A stretch of 64,000 nucleotides of DNA from Actinacidiphila alni (GTDB taxonomy: Bacteria > Actinomycetota > Actinomycetes > Streptomycetales > Streptomycetaceae). The stretch lies in the NCBI RefSeq assembly GCF_900112845.1, contig NZ_FONG01000008.1:248001-312000 (forward strand), in the 5' to 3' direction. The notes beneath the pieces are model-generated. The model saw only the letters and a list, made by a program, of their open reading frames with translations. It was not told the DNA's origin and made no database searches. Positions 49,030 to 57,895 of the stretch are shown here, in pieces; the first letter of the stretch is position 1, and every line of letters starts with the position of its first letter. The position numbers and the translations under genes were made by a program.

Positions 49030-51676
49030 GCTTCTTCCCGAACGACGGTTCGCTCAGGTCGGACCGGAGGACCACCGGCACCGTGGTGCGCGCGGAGCCC
49101 GAGCCGAAGCCGAGCGTGCCGACCTGCGTGCCGGCCTTCGCGCTGTGCGGCAGCCCGTCCTTGCCGGGCGTCATGGTGAGCGTGGTCCTCATGCCCGCCC
49201 AGCCGACCGCCTTGAGGTCCTCGGCCGCGACGACCGGCGTGTGACCGCCGAGTCCGTCGTCGATCCGCCCGACGACCTCGCCCTTCTTCACTATCGTCGA
49301 CGACGTCAGGCCGCCCTGGACGGACTCGATCAGCTTCTGGGAGTTGACCAGCGCCGCCTGGAGGCTGTCGTAGACGGTGGTGCCGCCGTGCTGCTGGAGG
49401 ACGACGCCGAGGATCAACTGCTCCTTGCCGTCGATCTTCTTGGTGGCCGCCCACATCAGGGCGCCGCCCGCGGGGGTGCTGGAACCGGTCTTGATGCCGA
49501 TCACACCGACGTGCACGAGGTCGTTGTTGTTGTTGTAGATCGTGCCGACGCCGGGGATCTTGATGTTCGGCTGCGCGACGACCGACCGGAAGACGTCGTT
49601 CTTCATGACCTCGCGGGCGAGCTTGAGCTGGTCGACCGCGGTGCTCTTGGTGCTCGACTCGAAGCCGCTCGCGCCCGTGTAGGTGGTGTTGGTCATGCCC
49701 AGGTCGCGGGCCGCCTTCTGCATCTTGGTGACGAACACCTCCTGGGTGCCGGAGTCCCAACGGGCCAGCAGGCGGGCGATGTTGTTGCCGGAGGGGATCA
49801 GCAGCAGTTGCAGCATCTGCCGCTCGGTGAACTGCTGGCCCTCCTTGACCTGCGCGGTCGACTCGTCGCTCGAACTCGCCTCGCTGGCCGCCTGCGCGTC
49901 CACCGGGATCGTCGGGCCGTTCTGACTGCCCGTCAGGGGGTGGTCGCGCAGGATCAGATAGGCGGTCATCACCTTTGTGACGCTCGCGATCGGCACCGGG
50001 GTCTGCGCGCCGTGCACACCGAGCGAGCCGAGGCCCTCGACCTCGGCGACGGACTGGCCCTCGGCCGGCCACGGCATCGACTGCGGCAGCGGAGTGCCGT
50101 CGAAGGTGTACGACGGGGCCGCGGTCAGGGCCATCGACGGCGACGGCAGCGGGCGCAGCGCCTGCACGACGACGAAGACGATCGCCAGCAGCACCACCAG
50201 CGGGGTCCAGATCTTGAACCGGCGCAGGATGCTGCGCAGCAGCGTCTGCCGCGGCGGCGGGGTGTTCGTCAGCTCCGCGAGCAGCTTCAGCGGGGCGCCG
50301 GGCTCCGGCGGCACCGGCATCGACCGCGTCCCGTCGGGGCCGGTCACGGCCCCCTCGGGCGAGGCGGCCGTGGGGGTGCCGACCGCGGTCGGCGTCCCGG
50401 CATACGGCGGCAGCGGTACGCCCGCGGCGGGCTTCGCGGGCGCGGACGGCTGCCCAGTCGGGCCCGCGTCGGGACCGGCCGGAGGCGCCACAGGGCCCGT
50501 ACGCGGCTTGGGGGCCGTCGGGGACGCCTGGGGAGCCTCGTAGGGCGCGGAGGCCCGTGTGGGCGCCTTCTGCGCCCCTGAGGGGCCCTTCCGTGCCGGG
50601 TCCGCGGTGCGCTCGGCCGGCAGATCGGACACAAGTGGGCGCAGGACGGAGGTGTTCCGGTCGCCGGGGGCGGCGGGCGCCTCCGGAACGGGGGCCGCGT
50701 CCTCGGGCGGGGTCCCGTCGCCGTCGGCGGCGGCGTCCGCCTCCTCGGCGGCGTCCTTGGGGGTGTCCTCGGGGGCGTCCTCGGCGGCGTCCGTCGCGGG
50801 TACGTCGTCGGCGACGTCCGATTCGTCGGCGTCGTCGGCCGCGTCGGGGCGGGCGTCATCAGGCTCCGCGCCGTCCGCGGCGTCCGAGCCGTCCTCGGCC
50901 TCGTCGGCCGGCTCGGGGCGCGCGTCCTCGGCCTCGCCGCCGTCGCCGCCTGCCCCGCTCCCGGCCGCGTCGCTCGCGGCGGCACCCGTCAACGTCGATA
51001 CGCGCAGCACGGCGGTGTGCTCGTCGCGCACGGGCTCCTCGGCCGGGCCGTCCTCGGAGTCGTCCTCCGCCCCGGAACCGGCGGCAGAGTCGGCGTCGGC
51101 CTCGGACCCGGCGTCCGCGTCACCTTCCGCCGCGTCACTCTCCACCGCGTCGCCATCGGCGTCGGCCTCGGCCTCCCCCGTATCCGCACCCTCGCCCTCG
51201 CCCTCACCCTCGGCGTCCGTACGCTCACCGTCCGCGTCCGCCGGGCCCTTTTCCGGCGTCGCACCGGAACGAGGCAGGTCACGATTTGGTTCCGCTTCCG
51301 ACGGCTCTTCCGCCGATTCCGGCGGCAGAGCCTCCGGGGCGCGGGGCGCGGGCGGCGTCGACGGCGTATCCGGGCCGGAGGATTCGTCTACGGCGGTTAC
51401 GCCGTTCGGCGTATTCGGCGCGGAGGCGGCGGCGGACGCGGCGGCGGGATGGGGGCGTGCGCCGGAGTCCGGGGCGTCGGCCGGGTCGGACGGCGCGGCC
51501 GTCACTGCTTCGGGGACGGCACCGGCATGCTCCTCCCGTACGCCCTCCGCCACACGTGTCCCTCGCGTCTCGGTGGGCGACCGGAACACCGCCAGTCTCG
51601 GATCAGCGGCCGACCGCTCGACCGCCTCCCCCGACGTGTTCTGCTGCTGTTCCCTGCCGGGGGACTCGCCCGCCAC
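49013..51676 (-). CDS. D-alanyl-D-alanine carboxypeptidase with long acidic cytoplasmic region
   Basis: 887 residues from the GTG with GGAGGAGG 5 bases upstream. About 470 N-terminal residues are disordered and rich in Ala, Asp, Glu and Pro. One membrane helix follows (WTPLVVLLAIVFVVVQALRP), then a complete S11 peptidase: SVTK in IASVTKVMTAYLIL, SGN in LIPSGNNIARLLA, and KTG in GIKTGSSTPAGG. It trims peptidoglycan stem peptides outside the membrane. The cytoplasmic part is a likely site for protein contacts or phosphorylation. Confidence 0.92.
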   Translation of the reverse strand: MAGESPGREQQQNTSGEAVERSAADPRLAVFRSPTETRGTRVAEGVREEHAGAVPEAVTAAPSDPADAPDSGARPHPAAASAAASAPNTPNGVTAVDESSGPDTPSTPPAPRAPEALPPESAEEPSEAEPNRDLPRSGATPEKGPADADGERTDAEGEGEGEGADTGEAEADADGDAVESDAAEGDADAGSEADADSAAGSGAEDDSEDGPAEEPVRDEHTAVLRVSTLTGAAASDAAGSGAGGDGGEAEDARPEPADEAEDGSDAADGAEPDDARPDAADDADESDVADDVPATDAAEDAPEDTPKDAAEEADAAADGDGTPPEDAAPVPEAPAAPGDRNTSVLRPLVSDLPAERTADPARKGPSGAQKAPTRASAPYEAPQASPTAPKPRTGPVAPPAGPDAGPTGQPSAPAKPAAGVPLPPYAGTPTAVGTPTAASPEGAVTGPDGTRSMPVPPEPGAPLKLLAELTNTPPPRQTLLRSILRRFKIWTPLVVLLAIVFVVVQALRPLPSPSMALTAAPSYTFDGTPLPQSMPWPAEGQSVAEVEGLGSLGVHGAQTPVPIASVTKVMTAYLILRDHPLTGSQNGPTIPVDAQAASEASSSDESTAQVKEGQQFTERQMLQLLLIPSGNNIARLLARWDSGTQEVFVTKMQKAARDLGMTNTTYTGASGFESSTKSTAVDQLKLAREVMKNDVFRSVVAQPNIKIPGVGTIYNNNNDLVHVGVIGIKTGSSTPAGGALMWAATKKIDGKEQLILGVVLQQHGGTTVYDSLQAALVNSQKLIESVQGGLTSSTIVKKGEVVGRIDDGLGGHTPVVAAEDLKAVGWAGMRTTLTMTPGKDGLPHSAKAGTQVGTLGFGSGSARTTVPVVLRSDLSEPSFGKKLTRLG

Positions 51677-51927
51677 GCAGACCTCCTCCACACATCACGA
51701 AATCGCGCACACACCGTGCCGGAGCGGGCGCCGAATGGCGCCCGTACCCCTCGAAGCTCACACTGGCAGTGTCTCGCCGACCGGCTCCCGGGCCGTCTGC
51801 GACACCACCACCCACCCCGTAGACGAGAACGACATACCACCCGGTTCCCGCCGATAAGGCGAAGGCGCTCTCGACAGGCCGGTGTGAGAGGCGTCACCCT
51901 GTCATTCATCCACGCGGGGAGGCATGG

Positions 51928-52638
51928 ATGGGCAAGAGCCGCAGAACAATTCCGGAAGAGTTGTTGTTGCTCGCACTGGACCCGACGACCGGGACCACGG
52001 CGCAGCCGCAATCGCTCGACCTCGGCCTCGCCGGAGCACAGCTCGTCGAGCTGGCTCTGGCCGGACGGATAGCCCCTGACGGGGATCGTATCGCCGTGGT
52101 GCACCCACGGCCGACAGGAGATCCGACTCTGGACTCCGCGCTCGAACTGCTGCGGCGACGCGGCAGTCCGGTGCGGGCGGTCCACTGGATCGGCGGACCC
52201 CGCCTCGGGCTCCGCCAGACGTATCTCGCACACCTGGAGCGGTGCGGCATGGTGCACGCCGTACCGGGTCAGATGTGCGGGGTGCTGCCGACGACGCGGT
52301 ACCAGGCGTCCGACAGCGCGGTCAGCCGGGAGATCAGGTCCCGGCTGGACAGTGCGATCCGCACCGGTGTACCGCCGGACCCGCGGACCGCCGCGCTCGC
52401 CGCGCTCGCCCACGCCGTGGGACTCGGCAAGCACCTCTACCCGGGCAACGAGGGCCGGTCGTCGCGATCGCGCCTGCGTGACCTGATCAGGTACGACCCG
52501 ATGGGCGGCCTCGTCGCACACGCCGTGATGGACGTGCAGAACGGTGTGGCGGCACAGCCGAAGCGGGCGGCGGCGGCAGCAGCGCCGGCACCGCGCGCGG
52601 CAGGACACAGCACGATGGTCCGCGCCGGAGCCCGCTGA
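51928..52638 (+). CDS. GPP34-family (GOLPH3-like) protein
   Basis: 236 residues from MGKSRRTIPEELLLLALDPT with GGGGAGG 5 bases upstream. EELLLLALDPTTGTT and QLVELALAGRIAPDGDRIAV are the GPP34 hallmarks. In eukaryotes the fold binds phosphoinositides at the Golgi; the bacterial role is unknown, though the genes are abundant in Streptomyces. Divergent from the carboxypeptidase gene. Confidence 0.88.
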   Translation: MGKSRRTIPEELLLLALDPTTGTTAQPQSLDLGLAGAQLVELALAGRIAPDGDRIAVVHPRPTGDPTLDSALELLRRRGSPVRAVHWIGGPRLGLRQTYLAHLERCGMVHAVPGQMCGVLPTTRYQASDSAVSREIRSRLDSAIRTGVPPDPRTAALAALAHAVGLGKHLYPGNEGRSSRSRLRDLIRYDPMGGLVAHAVMDVQNGVAAQPKRAAAAAAPAPRAAGHSTMVRAGAR

Positions 52639-53230
52639 CCGCGTCGCGGCCGATTCGTACGGGCGCGGCTTGGTTCAGCACAGCCTGGTTCAGCACAGTT
52701 CAGTTCAGCACAGCGCACACGGCAGGACGCGCTGAGTACGACGCACGACGCACCGTCGCGCGCGCACGGCGGAACAACAGCACCACGAAACGCAGCACGG
52801 CACCGCACCGCCGCACGGCCGCACCAGCTCGATCGCACCAGTACGTCGGCGGCGGCAGCTGAAGTATACGCAGTACACGAAGGACGCGACAGAGCCGGGC
52901 GCGTACGAACGCAGCGCCCGGCTGCCCCCTCATCAGGGACGGCCGCGGTGCCCGCCGGCAGGGACCGGGCACCGCGATCCGCGGCCGCGCCGCACCATGC
53001 GGGCGCCGCGCCGCACCGTCCCCGGCGACCCGTTCCGGGAGCCGCGATGACGCGCGGGCGGCGGGATCCGACGGTTCGCCAGGGTCCCGCCGCCCGCGCG
53101 TCGCCGTATACACCCCGGTGCGCGGGCACGTATACGGCCCTGCCGGGTTACCTGCATTCGCCAGCGAGGTGATGACCGCAAGTGGCAGGCTGCTGACCAT
53201 CAGTAGGTTCAGCGTGGAGGTGCACTTCCT
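52639..53230. repeat. Gene-free 592-base region with a 15-bp tandem repeat
   Basis: TTCAGCACAG begins at 52674, 52689 and 52704, exactly 15 bp apart. The rest is low-complexity CG/CA-rich DNA with no gene of supported coding character. A perfect 16-bp hairpin near its right end is listed separately, and a promoter for the XRE gene is expected after it. Confidence 0.6.
53051..53100. terminator. Perfect 16-bp-arm hairpin
   Basis: Arms 53051-53066 and 53085-53100 are exact complements around an 18-base loop. It stands between GPP34 and the XRE gene and can act in both directions; no T-run. Confidence 0.6.
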
Positions 53231-54088
53231 GTGGTCGCCAACGTCAACCCCACCGTCAGGCGCCGCCGGCTGGGTTCGGAGCTGCGCAAGCTCCGGGAGC
53301 AGAAGGGCATGACGGCCGAGGAGGTCGCGGCCCGGCTGCTGGTGTCGCAGTCGAAGATCAGCCGGCTGGAGAACGGCCGCCGCAGCATCAGCCAGCGCGA
53401 TGTGCGCGATCTGTGCGGTGTGTACGGCGTCGAGGACGTGCGGATCGTCGACTCGCTGATGCAGATGGCCAAGGAGTCGCGCCAGCAGGGCTGGTGGCAC
53501 GCCTTCGGCGACATTCCGTACAGCGTCTACATCGGCCTGGAGACGGAGGCGGCGAGCCTTCGGGTCTTCGAACCCCAGGTGGTGCCCGGCCTGTTGCAGA
53601 CGCGCGGGTACGCGGCGGCGATGATCGCGGGGAATCTGCCGGAGGCGACGCCCGAGCAGGTCGAGAAGCGGGTCAACGTCCGGGTGCGCCGCCAGGACCG
53701 GATCACCGATGAGGACGCGCCGCTGCGGATGTGGGCGGTGATCGACGAGGCGGCGCTGTGCCGCAAGGTCGGTGACGCGCAGGTGATGCGCGAACAGCTG
53801 GCGCATCTGGTCGAGTTGAGCCATCTGCCGCATGTGACCGTGCAGGTGCTGCCTTTCGAGGCGGGCGCGCACCCGGGTCTGAGCGGGCAGTTCGCGGTGC
53901 TGGAGTTCACCGACGCGACCGATGCCACGGTGGTCTATCTCGAAGGCGTCAACAGCGACCTGTACTTGGAGAAGGACACCGATGTGCAGGCGTACAGCGT
54001 GATGTACGAACACTTGCGGGCGCAGGCGCTGAGCGCGGAACAGACCCGGCTTTTCATCGAGGAGGCGGCGCTGCGATACGCGCCGTGA
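53231..54088 (+). CDS. XRE/DUF5753 regulator (WhiJ/AbaA-type locus)
   Basis: 285 residues. HTH at LGSELRKLREQKGMTAEEVA, ARLLVSQSKISRLENGRRSI. The DUF5753 ligand-like domain follows (EPQVVPGLLQTRGYAAAMIA; MREQLAHLVELSHLPHVTVQ, VLPF). Streptomyces have many such genes, each next to a DUF397 partner, and several affect development or antibiotics. GTG start with GGAGG. Confidence 0.93.
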   Translation: MVANVNPTVRRRRLGSELRKLREQKGMTAEEVAARLLVSQSKISRLENGRRSISQRDVRDLCGVYGVEDVRIVDSLMQMAKESRQQGWWHAFGDIPYSVYIGLETEAASLRVFEPQVVPGLLQTRGYAAAMIAGNLPEATPEQVEKRVNVRVRRQDRITDEDAPLRMWAVIDEAALCRKVGDAQVMREQLAHLVELSHLPHVTVQVLPFEAGAHPGLSGQFAVLEFTDATDATVVYLEGVNSDLYLEKDTDVQAYSVMYEHLRAQALSAEQTRLFIEEAALRYAP

Positions 54089-54285
54089 GTGTCACGGAGT
54101 TTCGCTCCGGAGAAGTGCGGCAGATACGGTACACCCGGGCTCGCTCCCATTGGAAGAGTTACTGGGAATATGCCATCCACTTGGGTGAAGTGGCCCACCG
54201 GTCCGTGATGTTGGCTAGTAGCGTCGAGCGCGTAGTCAGGCAATGGCGTACCTCGCCGCCGTCACCAGCACAGACCGGAGCAGAG

Positions 54286-54495
54286 ATGGCAATCAAGCTG
54301 GGCAGTACCCCTGCGTGGATGAAGTCCTCGCGGTCCACGGGAAATGGCGCCTGTGTGGAAGTGAAGTCGCCCGCCGTCGAGGCGGTCGTGGTCCGTGACT
54401 CCAAGGACCCGCAGGGTCCTGTTCTCACCTTTTCCCCGCAGGAGTGGACCGCGTTCGTCGACGAGGTCGAGCGCGGCTCGTTCACGATCAACTAG
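54286..54495 (+). CDS. DUF397 protein, partner of the XRE regulator
   Basis: 69 residues from MAIKLGSTPAWMKSSRSTGN; WMKSSRSTGNGACVEVKS, VVVRDSKDPQGPVLTFSPQE and WTAFVDEVERGSF are the full DUF397 pattern. CCGGAGC lies 5 bases upstream. It is separated from the regulator by about 200 bases, which may hold its own promoter. Probable antagonist of the XRE protein. Confidence 0.93.
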   Translation: MAIKLGSTPAWMKSSRSTGNGACVEVKSPAVEAVVVRDSKDPQGPVLTFSPQEWTAFVDEVERGSFTIN

Positions 54496-54551
54496 CCGAT
54501 CAACTCGTCGGTCACCTACTCGATCGACGAGTTCGGCACGACAGCACACAA

Positions 54552-54591
54552 GAGCCCTCTCGACTGGCCGCCGTCCTGGCCGAGAGGGCTC
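54552..54591 (+). terminator. Hairpin after the DUF397 gene
   Basis: 11-bp perfect arms GAGCCCTCTCG/CGAGAGGGCTC with an 18-base loop, 57 bases past the stop. Confidence 0.65.
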
Positions 54592-54653
54592 ACTGCTGCC
54601 CGGATGCCGGAAAGTAGCTGGACACGGCATCGATTATTCGTAGGCTGCCGCAC

Positions 54654-55853
54654 ATGACGCCGCAGCACACCACGATCGCAGCCCCGCCCGCACTCGCCGC
54701 CCGCGCTGTTTCGGTGGGCGCCTCGCCGGTACGGGAGATCCTGGCGCTGACCGCGCGGCCCGAGGTGATCTCCTTCGCGGGTGGGCTGCCCGCGCCGGAG
54801 CTGTTCGACGCGGCGGCGATCGCGGAGGCGTACGCCCGCGTGCTGGCCGAGCGGCCGCGCAAGGTGCTGCAGTATTCGACGACCGAGGGCGACCCGGCGC
54901 TGCGCGGCGCGGTCGCGGACCGGCTGACCGGGCGCGGGCTGGCCACGGCGGCCGACGGCATCCTGGTGACCGGCGGCTCGCAGCAGGGCCTCGCCCTGGT
55001 GGCAACGGCCCTGCTGGAGCCGGGCGATGTCGTCCTGGTGGAGAATCCGACGTATCTGGCGGCCCTGCAGTGCTTCGGCTTCGCGGGCGCGCGTGTGGTG
55101 CCGGTGCCGACGGACGAGGACGGGGTGATCCCGCAGGCGCTGGAGGAGCTGACCCTGCGGGAGCGGCCGAAGCTGCTCTATCTGGTGCCCAACTTCCAGA
55201 ATCCGACCGGGCGTACGCTCCCGCTCGCGCGCCGGCGCGCGGTGGCCGAGGTGGCGGCCCGGCACGGGCTGTGGATCGCGGAGGACGACCCGTACGGAGA
55301 GCTGCGCTTCGAGGGCGAACGGGTGCCGTGGATCGCGGGGTTGGAGGGGGCCGCGGACCGGACGGTCCTGCTGGGCAGCTTCTCCAAGATCATGGCGCCG
55401 GGCATGCGGCTGGGCTGGCTGCGGGCGCCCGCGGAGCTGCTGCGGGCGTGTGTGATCGCCAAGCAGGCGGCCGATCTGCACACCTCGACGGTCGACCAGG
55501 CCGCCGCCGCGCGCTATCTCGCCGACCACGACCTGGACGCCCATCTGGACCGGGTCCGTACCGCCTACCGCGCCCGGCGCGACGCGCTGCTGGCGGGCCT
55601 GCCCGCCGCGCTGCCCGCGGGCAGCGGCTGGAACCGGCCGGAGGGCGGCATGTTCGTCTGGGTGCGGCTGCCGGCGGGGCACGACGCGACGGCGCTGCTG
55701 CGCACGGCGGTCGGCCATGACGTGGCGTACGTGCCGGGGCTGCCGTTCTTCGCCGAGGCCGCCGAACCCGAGGCGCTGCGGATGTCGTTCACGACGCACA
55801 CGCCGGAGGAGATCGGGGAGGGCCTGCGGCGGCTGGCGAAGGTCTTCGTCTGA
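54654..55853 (+). CDS. PLP-dependent aminotransferase (class I/II, LysN/MocR-like)
   Basis: 399 residues. YSTTEGDPALRGAVADRL, VTGGSQQGLALVATALLEPG, VPNFQNPTGRTLPLARRR and the cofactor lysine in GSFSKIMAPGMRLGW all match 2-aminoadipate or aromatic aminotransferases. It lacks the HTH part of MocR regulators. Start ATG without a strong ribosome site. Substrate cannot be fixed from sequence. Confidence 0.9.
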   Translation: MTPQHTTIAAPPALAARAVSVGASPVREILALTARPEVISFAGGLPAPELFDAAAIAEAYARVLAERPRKVLQYSTTEGDPALRGAVADRLTGRGLATAADGILVTGGSQQGLALVATALLEPGDVVLVENPTYLAALQCFGFAGARVVPVPTDEDGVIPQALEELTLRERPKLLYLVPNFQNPTGRTLPLARRRAVAEVAARHGLWIAEDDPYGELRFEGERVPWIAGLEGAADRTVLLGSFSKIMAPGMRLGWLRAPAELLRACVIAKQAADLHTSTVDQAAAARYLADHDLDAHLDRVRTAYRARRDALLAGLPAALPAGSGWNRPEGGMFVWVRLPAGHDATALLRTAVGHDVAYVPGLPFFAEAAEPEALRMSFTTHTPEEIGEGLRRLAKVFV

Positions 55854-56242
55854 GGGCACTCCTTTCGGTGGCACTCCCTTCGATGGCACTCCCTTCGGTG
55901 CCCGATTGCACTCCCTTCCGTGCCGTGCGGGATCCCGTGTCCCGTACGGCCGTCTCTCCTGTCCCGCGCGTCCCGCGGGCCTCGTACGACGTCCAGCGAA
56001 GTGTCCGCTCATCGTGGGTGGGTGGTCGCGGTCACGACAATGCCAAGGTAAGCAAAGAGCGAGTAAAATCGTTCGGCTTTATGATCTGAGTTCAGACTCT
56101 TGAACGCAGAGACTCTTGACCACCCCCCTCGCCCAGGGGTTCAATCCCCCAAGTCCCCACTCCCGCACGGGGGCGACCCGCCAGGACCGGCGCCGCAGCG
56201 AAGTGCGCTCCTGTTCACAAGGCGGACCCCCTTGGAGGGGAC
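55854..56242. repeat. Gene-free region with 15-bp tandem repeats upstream of the symporter
   Basis: GGCACTCCYTTCGRT occurs three times in tandem (55855, 55870, 55885) and a fourth variant follows at 55907. Further right lie an inverted repeat GTTCA-N6-TGAAC (56090-56105) and a direct repeat AGACTCTTGA (56094 and 56109), probably part of the symporter promoter. No gene. Confidence 0.6.
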
Positions 56243-57817
56243 ATGAACAGTCTCGACTGGGCCGTGCTGATCGCGTACTTCGGCGTGATGCTCGCGATCG
56301 GCCTCTGGTCCCACAAGCGCGTCGACGACGTCGGCGACTACTTCACCGCGGGCGGCAAGATGCCCTGGTGGCTGTCCGGCATCTCGCACCACATGTCCGG
56401 CTACAGCGCGGTGATGTTCACCGGATACGCCGGCATCGCGTACACCTACGGCATCACCTCGTACGTCACCTGGTCGTTCCCGATCGCGCTCGGGATCGCC
56501 ATCGGCGCCCGGCTGTTCGCGCCCCGGCTCAACCGGCTGCGCTCCCGGCTGCATGTCGCCTCACCGCTGGAATACCTCAAGAACCGCTACAACCTGGCCA
56601 CCCAGCAGGCGCTCGCCTGGTCCGGCGTGCTGCTGAAGATCGTGGACGTCGGCGCCAAGTGGGCCGCGATCGCGACCCTGTTGTCGGTGTTCACCGGGGT
56701 CACCATCACCCAGGGCATCGTCATCACCGGCGCGATCACCGCGATCTACTGCACGGTCGGCGGCCTGTGGGCGGACGCGCTCACCGAACTCGGCCAGTTC
56801 GTCATCCAGTTGATCGCCGGACTCGCCATGCTGGTCGCCGCCCTCAACAAGGTCGGCGGCGTCAGCGGCATCTGGAACGTCTGGGACGAACCCGCGCTCA
56901 AGCACCACGCCGACCCGGTGGCCGGCCCGTACACCACGATCTTCCTGCTGGCGTACCTTTTCATCAAGACCTTCGAGTACAACGGCGGTATGTGGAACCA
57001 GGCCCAGCGCTACATGGCCACCGGCTCCGCCCGCGAGGCCACCCGCTCCGCCTGGCTGTCGGCGGCGCTGTGGTTCGTCTGGCCCGTGGTGCTGTTCTTC
57101 CCGATGTGGATCTCGCCGCTGCTGGTGCACGCCAAGAAGCCGGACGGCTCCGACTCGTACGGCCTGATGGTCGAACAACTGCTGCCGCACGGGCTGTTGG
57201 GCCTGGTCGTGGTCGGCTTCTTCTCGCACACCATGGCCATGTGCTCCTCCGACGCCAACGCCATCGCCGCCGTCGTCACCCGCGACATCGCGCCGGCCTT
57301 CTCCAGGACCGCCCGCGAATGGTCCGCGCGCGTCGGCCTGATCGCGGCGCGGCTGACCACCCTGACCTTCCTCGGCCTGTCCATGGCGGTGGCCACCCAG
57401 GTCAACTCCCCCACCTTCAAGGACATCATCACCGTCGTCATCAAATGGGTGGCCGGGCTCATGGGGCCGATCGCGATCCCGTTCATGCTCGGTCTGCTGC
57501 CGCGCTTCCGGAAGTCCGGGCCGACCGCGGCCCTCACCAGCTGGGCGCTCGGGCTCTTCGCCTTCTACCTGCTCAACTACCCGATCAACGACGCCATTTC
57601 GGGCGGGGTCAACCTGGAGTACCAGATCTCGCTGCCGCTGGCCGTCTCGCTCGTCCTCTACATCGTCGTCGGCTGGATCAAGCCGGAGGACACCCCGGAG
57701 CGGGACGCGCTGCTCGCCCGGATCAACTCCGACGGGGACGGCGACGGCCCCGGCCCCGCGTCGGTCTCGCTGCCCGAGCCGTCGTCGGAGCCGGCGCCGG
57801 CGAAGCTCTCGGAGTAG
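56243..57817 (+). CDS. Sodium:solute symporter (SSS family)
   Basis: 524 residues with about 13 membrane helices. N-terminal DWAVLIAYFGVMLAIGLWSH and DYFTAGGKMPWWLSGISHHM, and GGLWADALTELGQFVIQLIA are SSS signatures. The C-terminal 40 residues are acidic and Pro/Ser-rich. It imports a sugar or related solute with sodium. GGAGGGG 4 bases upstream. Some glycan-type SSS genes neighbour catabolic genes, but none is seen here. Confidence 0.92.
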   Translation: MNSLDWAVLIAYFGVMLAIGLWSHKRVDDVGDYFTAGGKMPWWLSGISHHMSGYSAVMFTGYAGIAYTYGITSYVTWSFPIALGIAIGARLFAPRLNRLRSRLHVASPLEYLKNRYNLATQQALAWSGVLLKIVDVGAKWAAIATLLSVFTGVTITQGIVITGAITAIYCTVGGLWADALTELGQFVIQLIAGLAMLVAALNKVGGVSGIWNVWDEPALKHHADPVAGPYTTIFLLAYLFIKTFEYNGGMWNQAQRYMATGSAREATRSAWLSAALWFVWPVVLFFPMWISPLLVHAKKPDGSDSYGLMVEQLLPHGLLGLVVVGFFSHTMAMCSSDANAIAAVVTRDIAPAFSRTAREWSARVGLIAARLTTLTFLGLSMAVATQVNSPTFKDIITVVIKWVAGLMGPIAIPFMLGLLPRFRKSGPTAALTSWALGLFAFYLLNYPINDAISGGVNLEYQISLPLAVSLVLYIVVGWIKPEDTPERDALLARINSDGDGDGPGPASVSLPEPSSEPAPAKLSE

Positions 57818-57830
57818 GTGGTCGCGCGGG

Positions 57831-57870
57831 GGCCGTACCCGTACCCGCGCATACGGGTACGGGTACGGCC
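57831..57870. terminator. Perfect 16-bp-arm bidirectional terminator
   Basis: Arms 57831-57846 and 57855-57870 are exact complements with an 8-base loop, between convergent symporter and glycohydrolase genes. Rich in GTACCC/GGGTAC repeats. Confidence 0.75.
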
Positions 57871-57895
57871 TTCGCGTACGGCCCCCGCGTACGGC

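Noticed and set aside
50557..51857. Plus-strand Ser/Ala-rich frame opposite the carboxypeptidase N-terminus
   Set aside because: Mirror of the acidic disordered region; no independent ribosome site or conserved motif.
52437..54013. Minus-strand frames across the GPP34-XRE interval
   Set aside because: Arg/Ala-rich frames overlapping genes with clear domains on the other strand.
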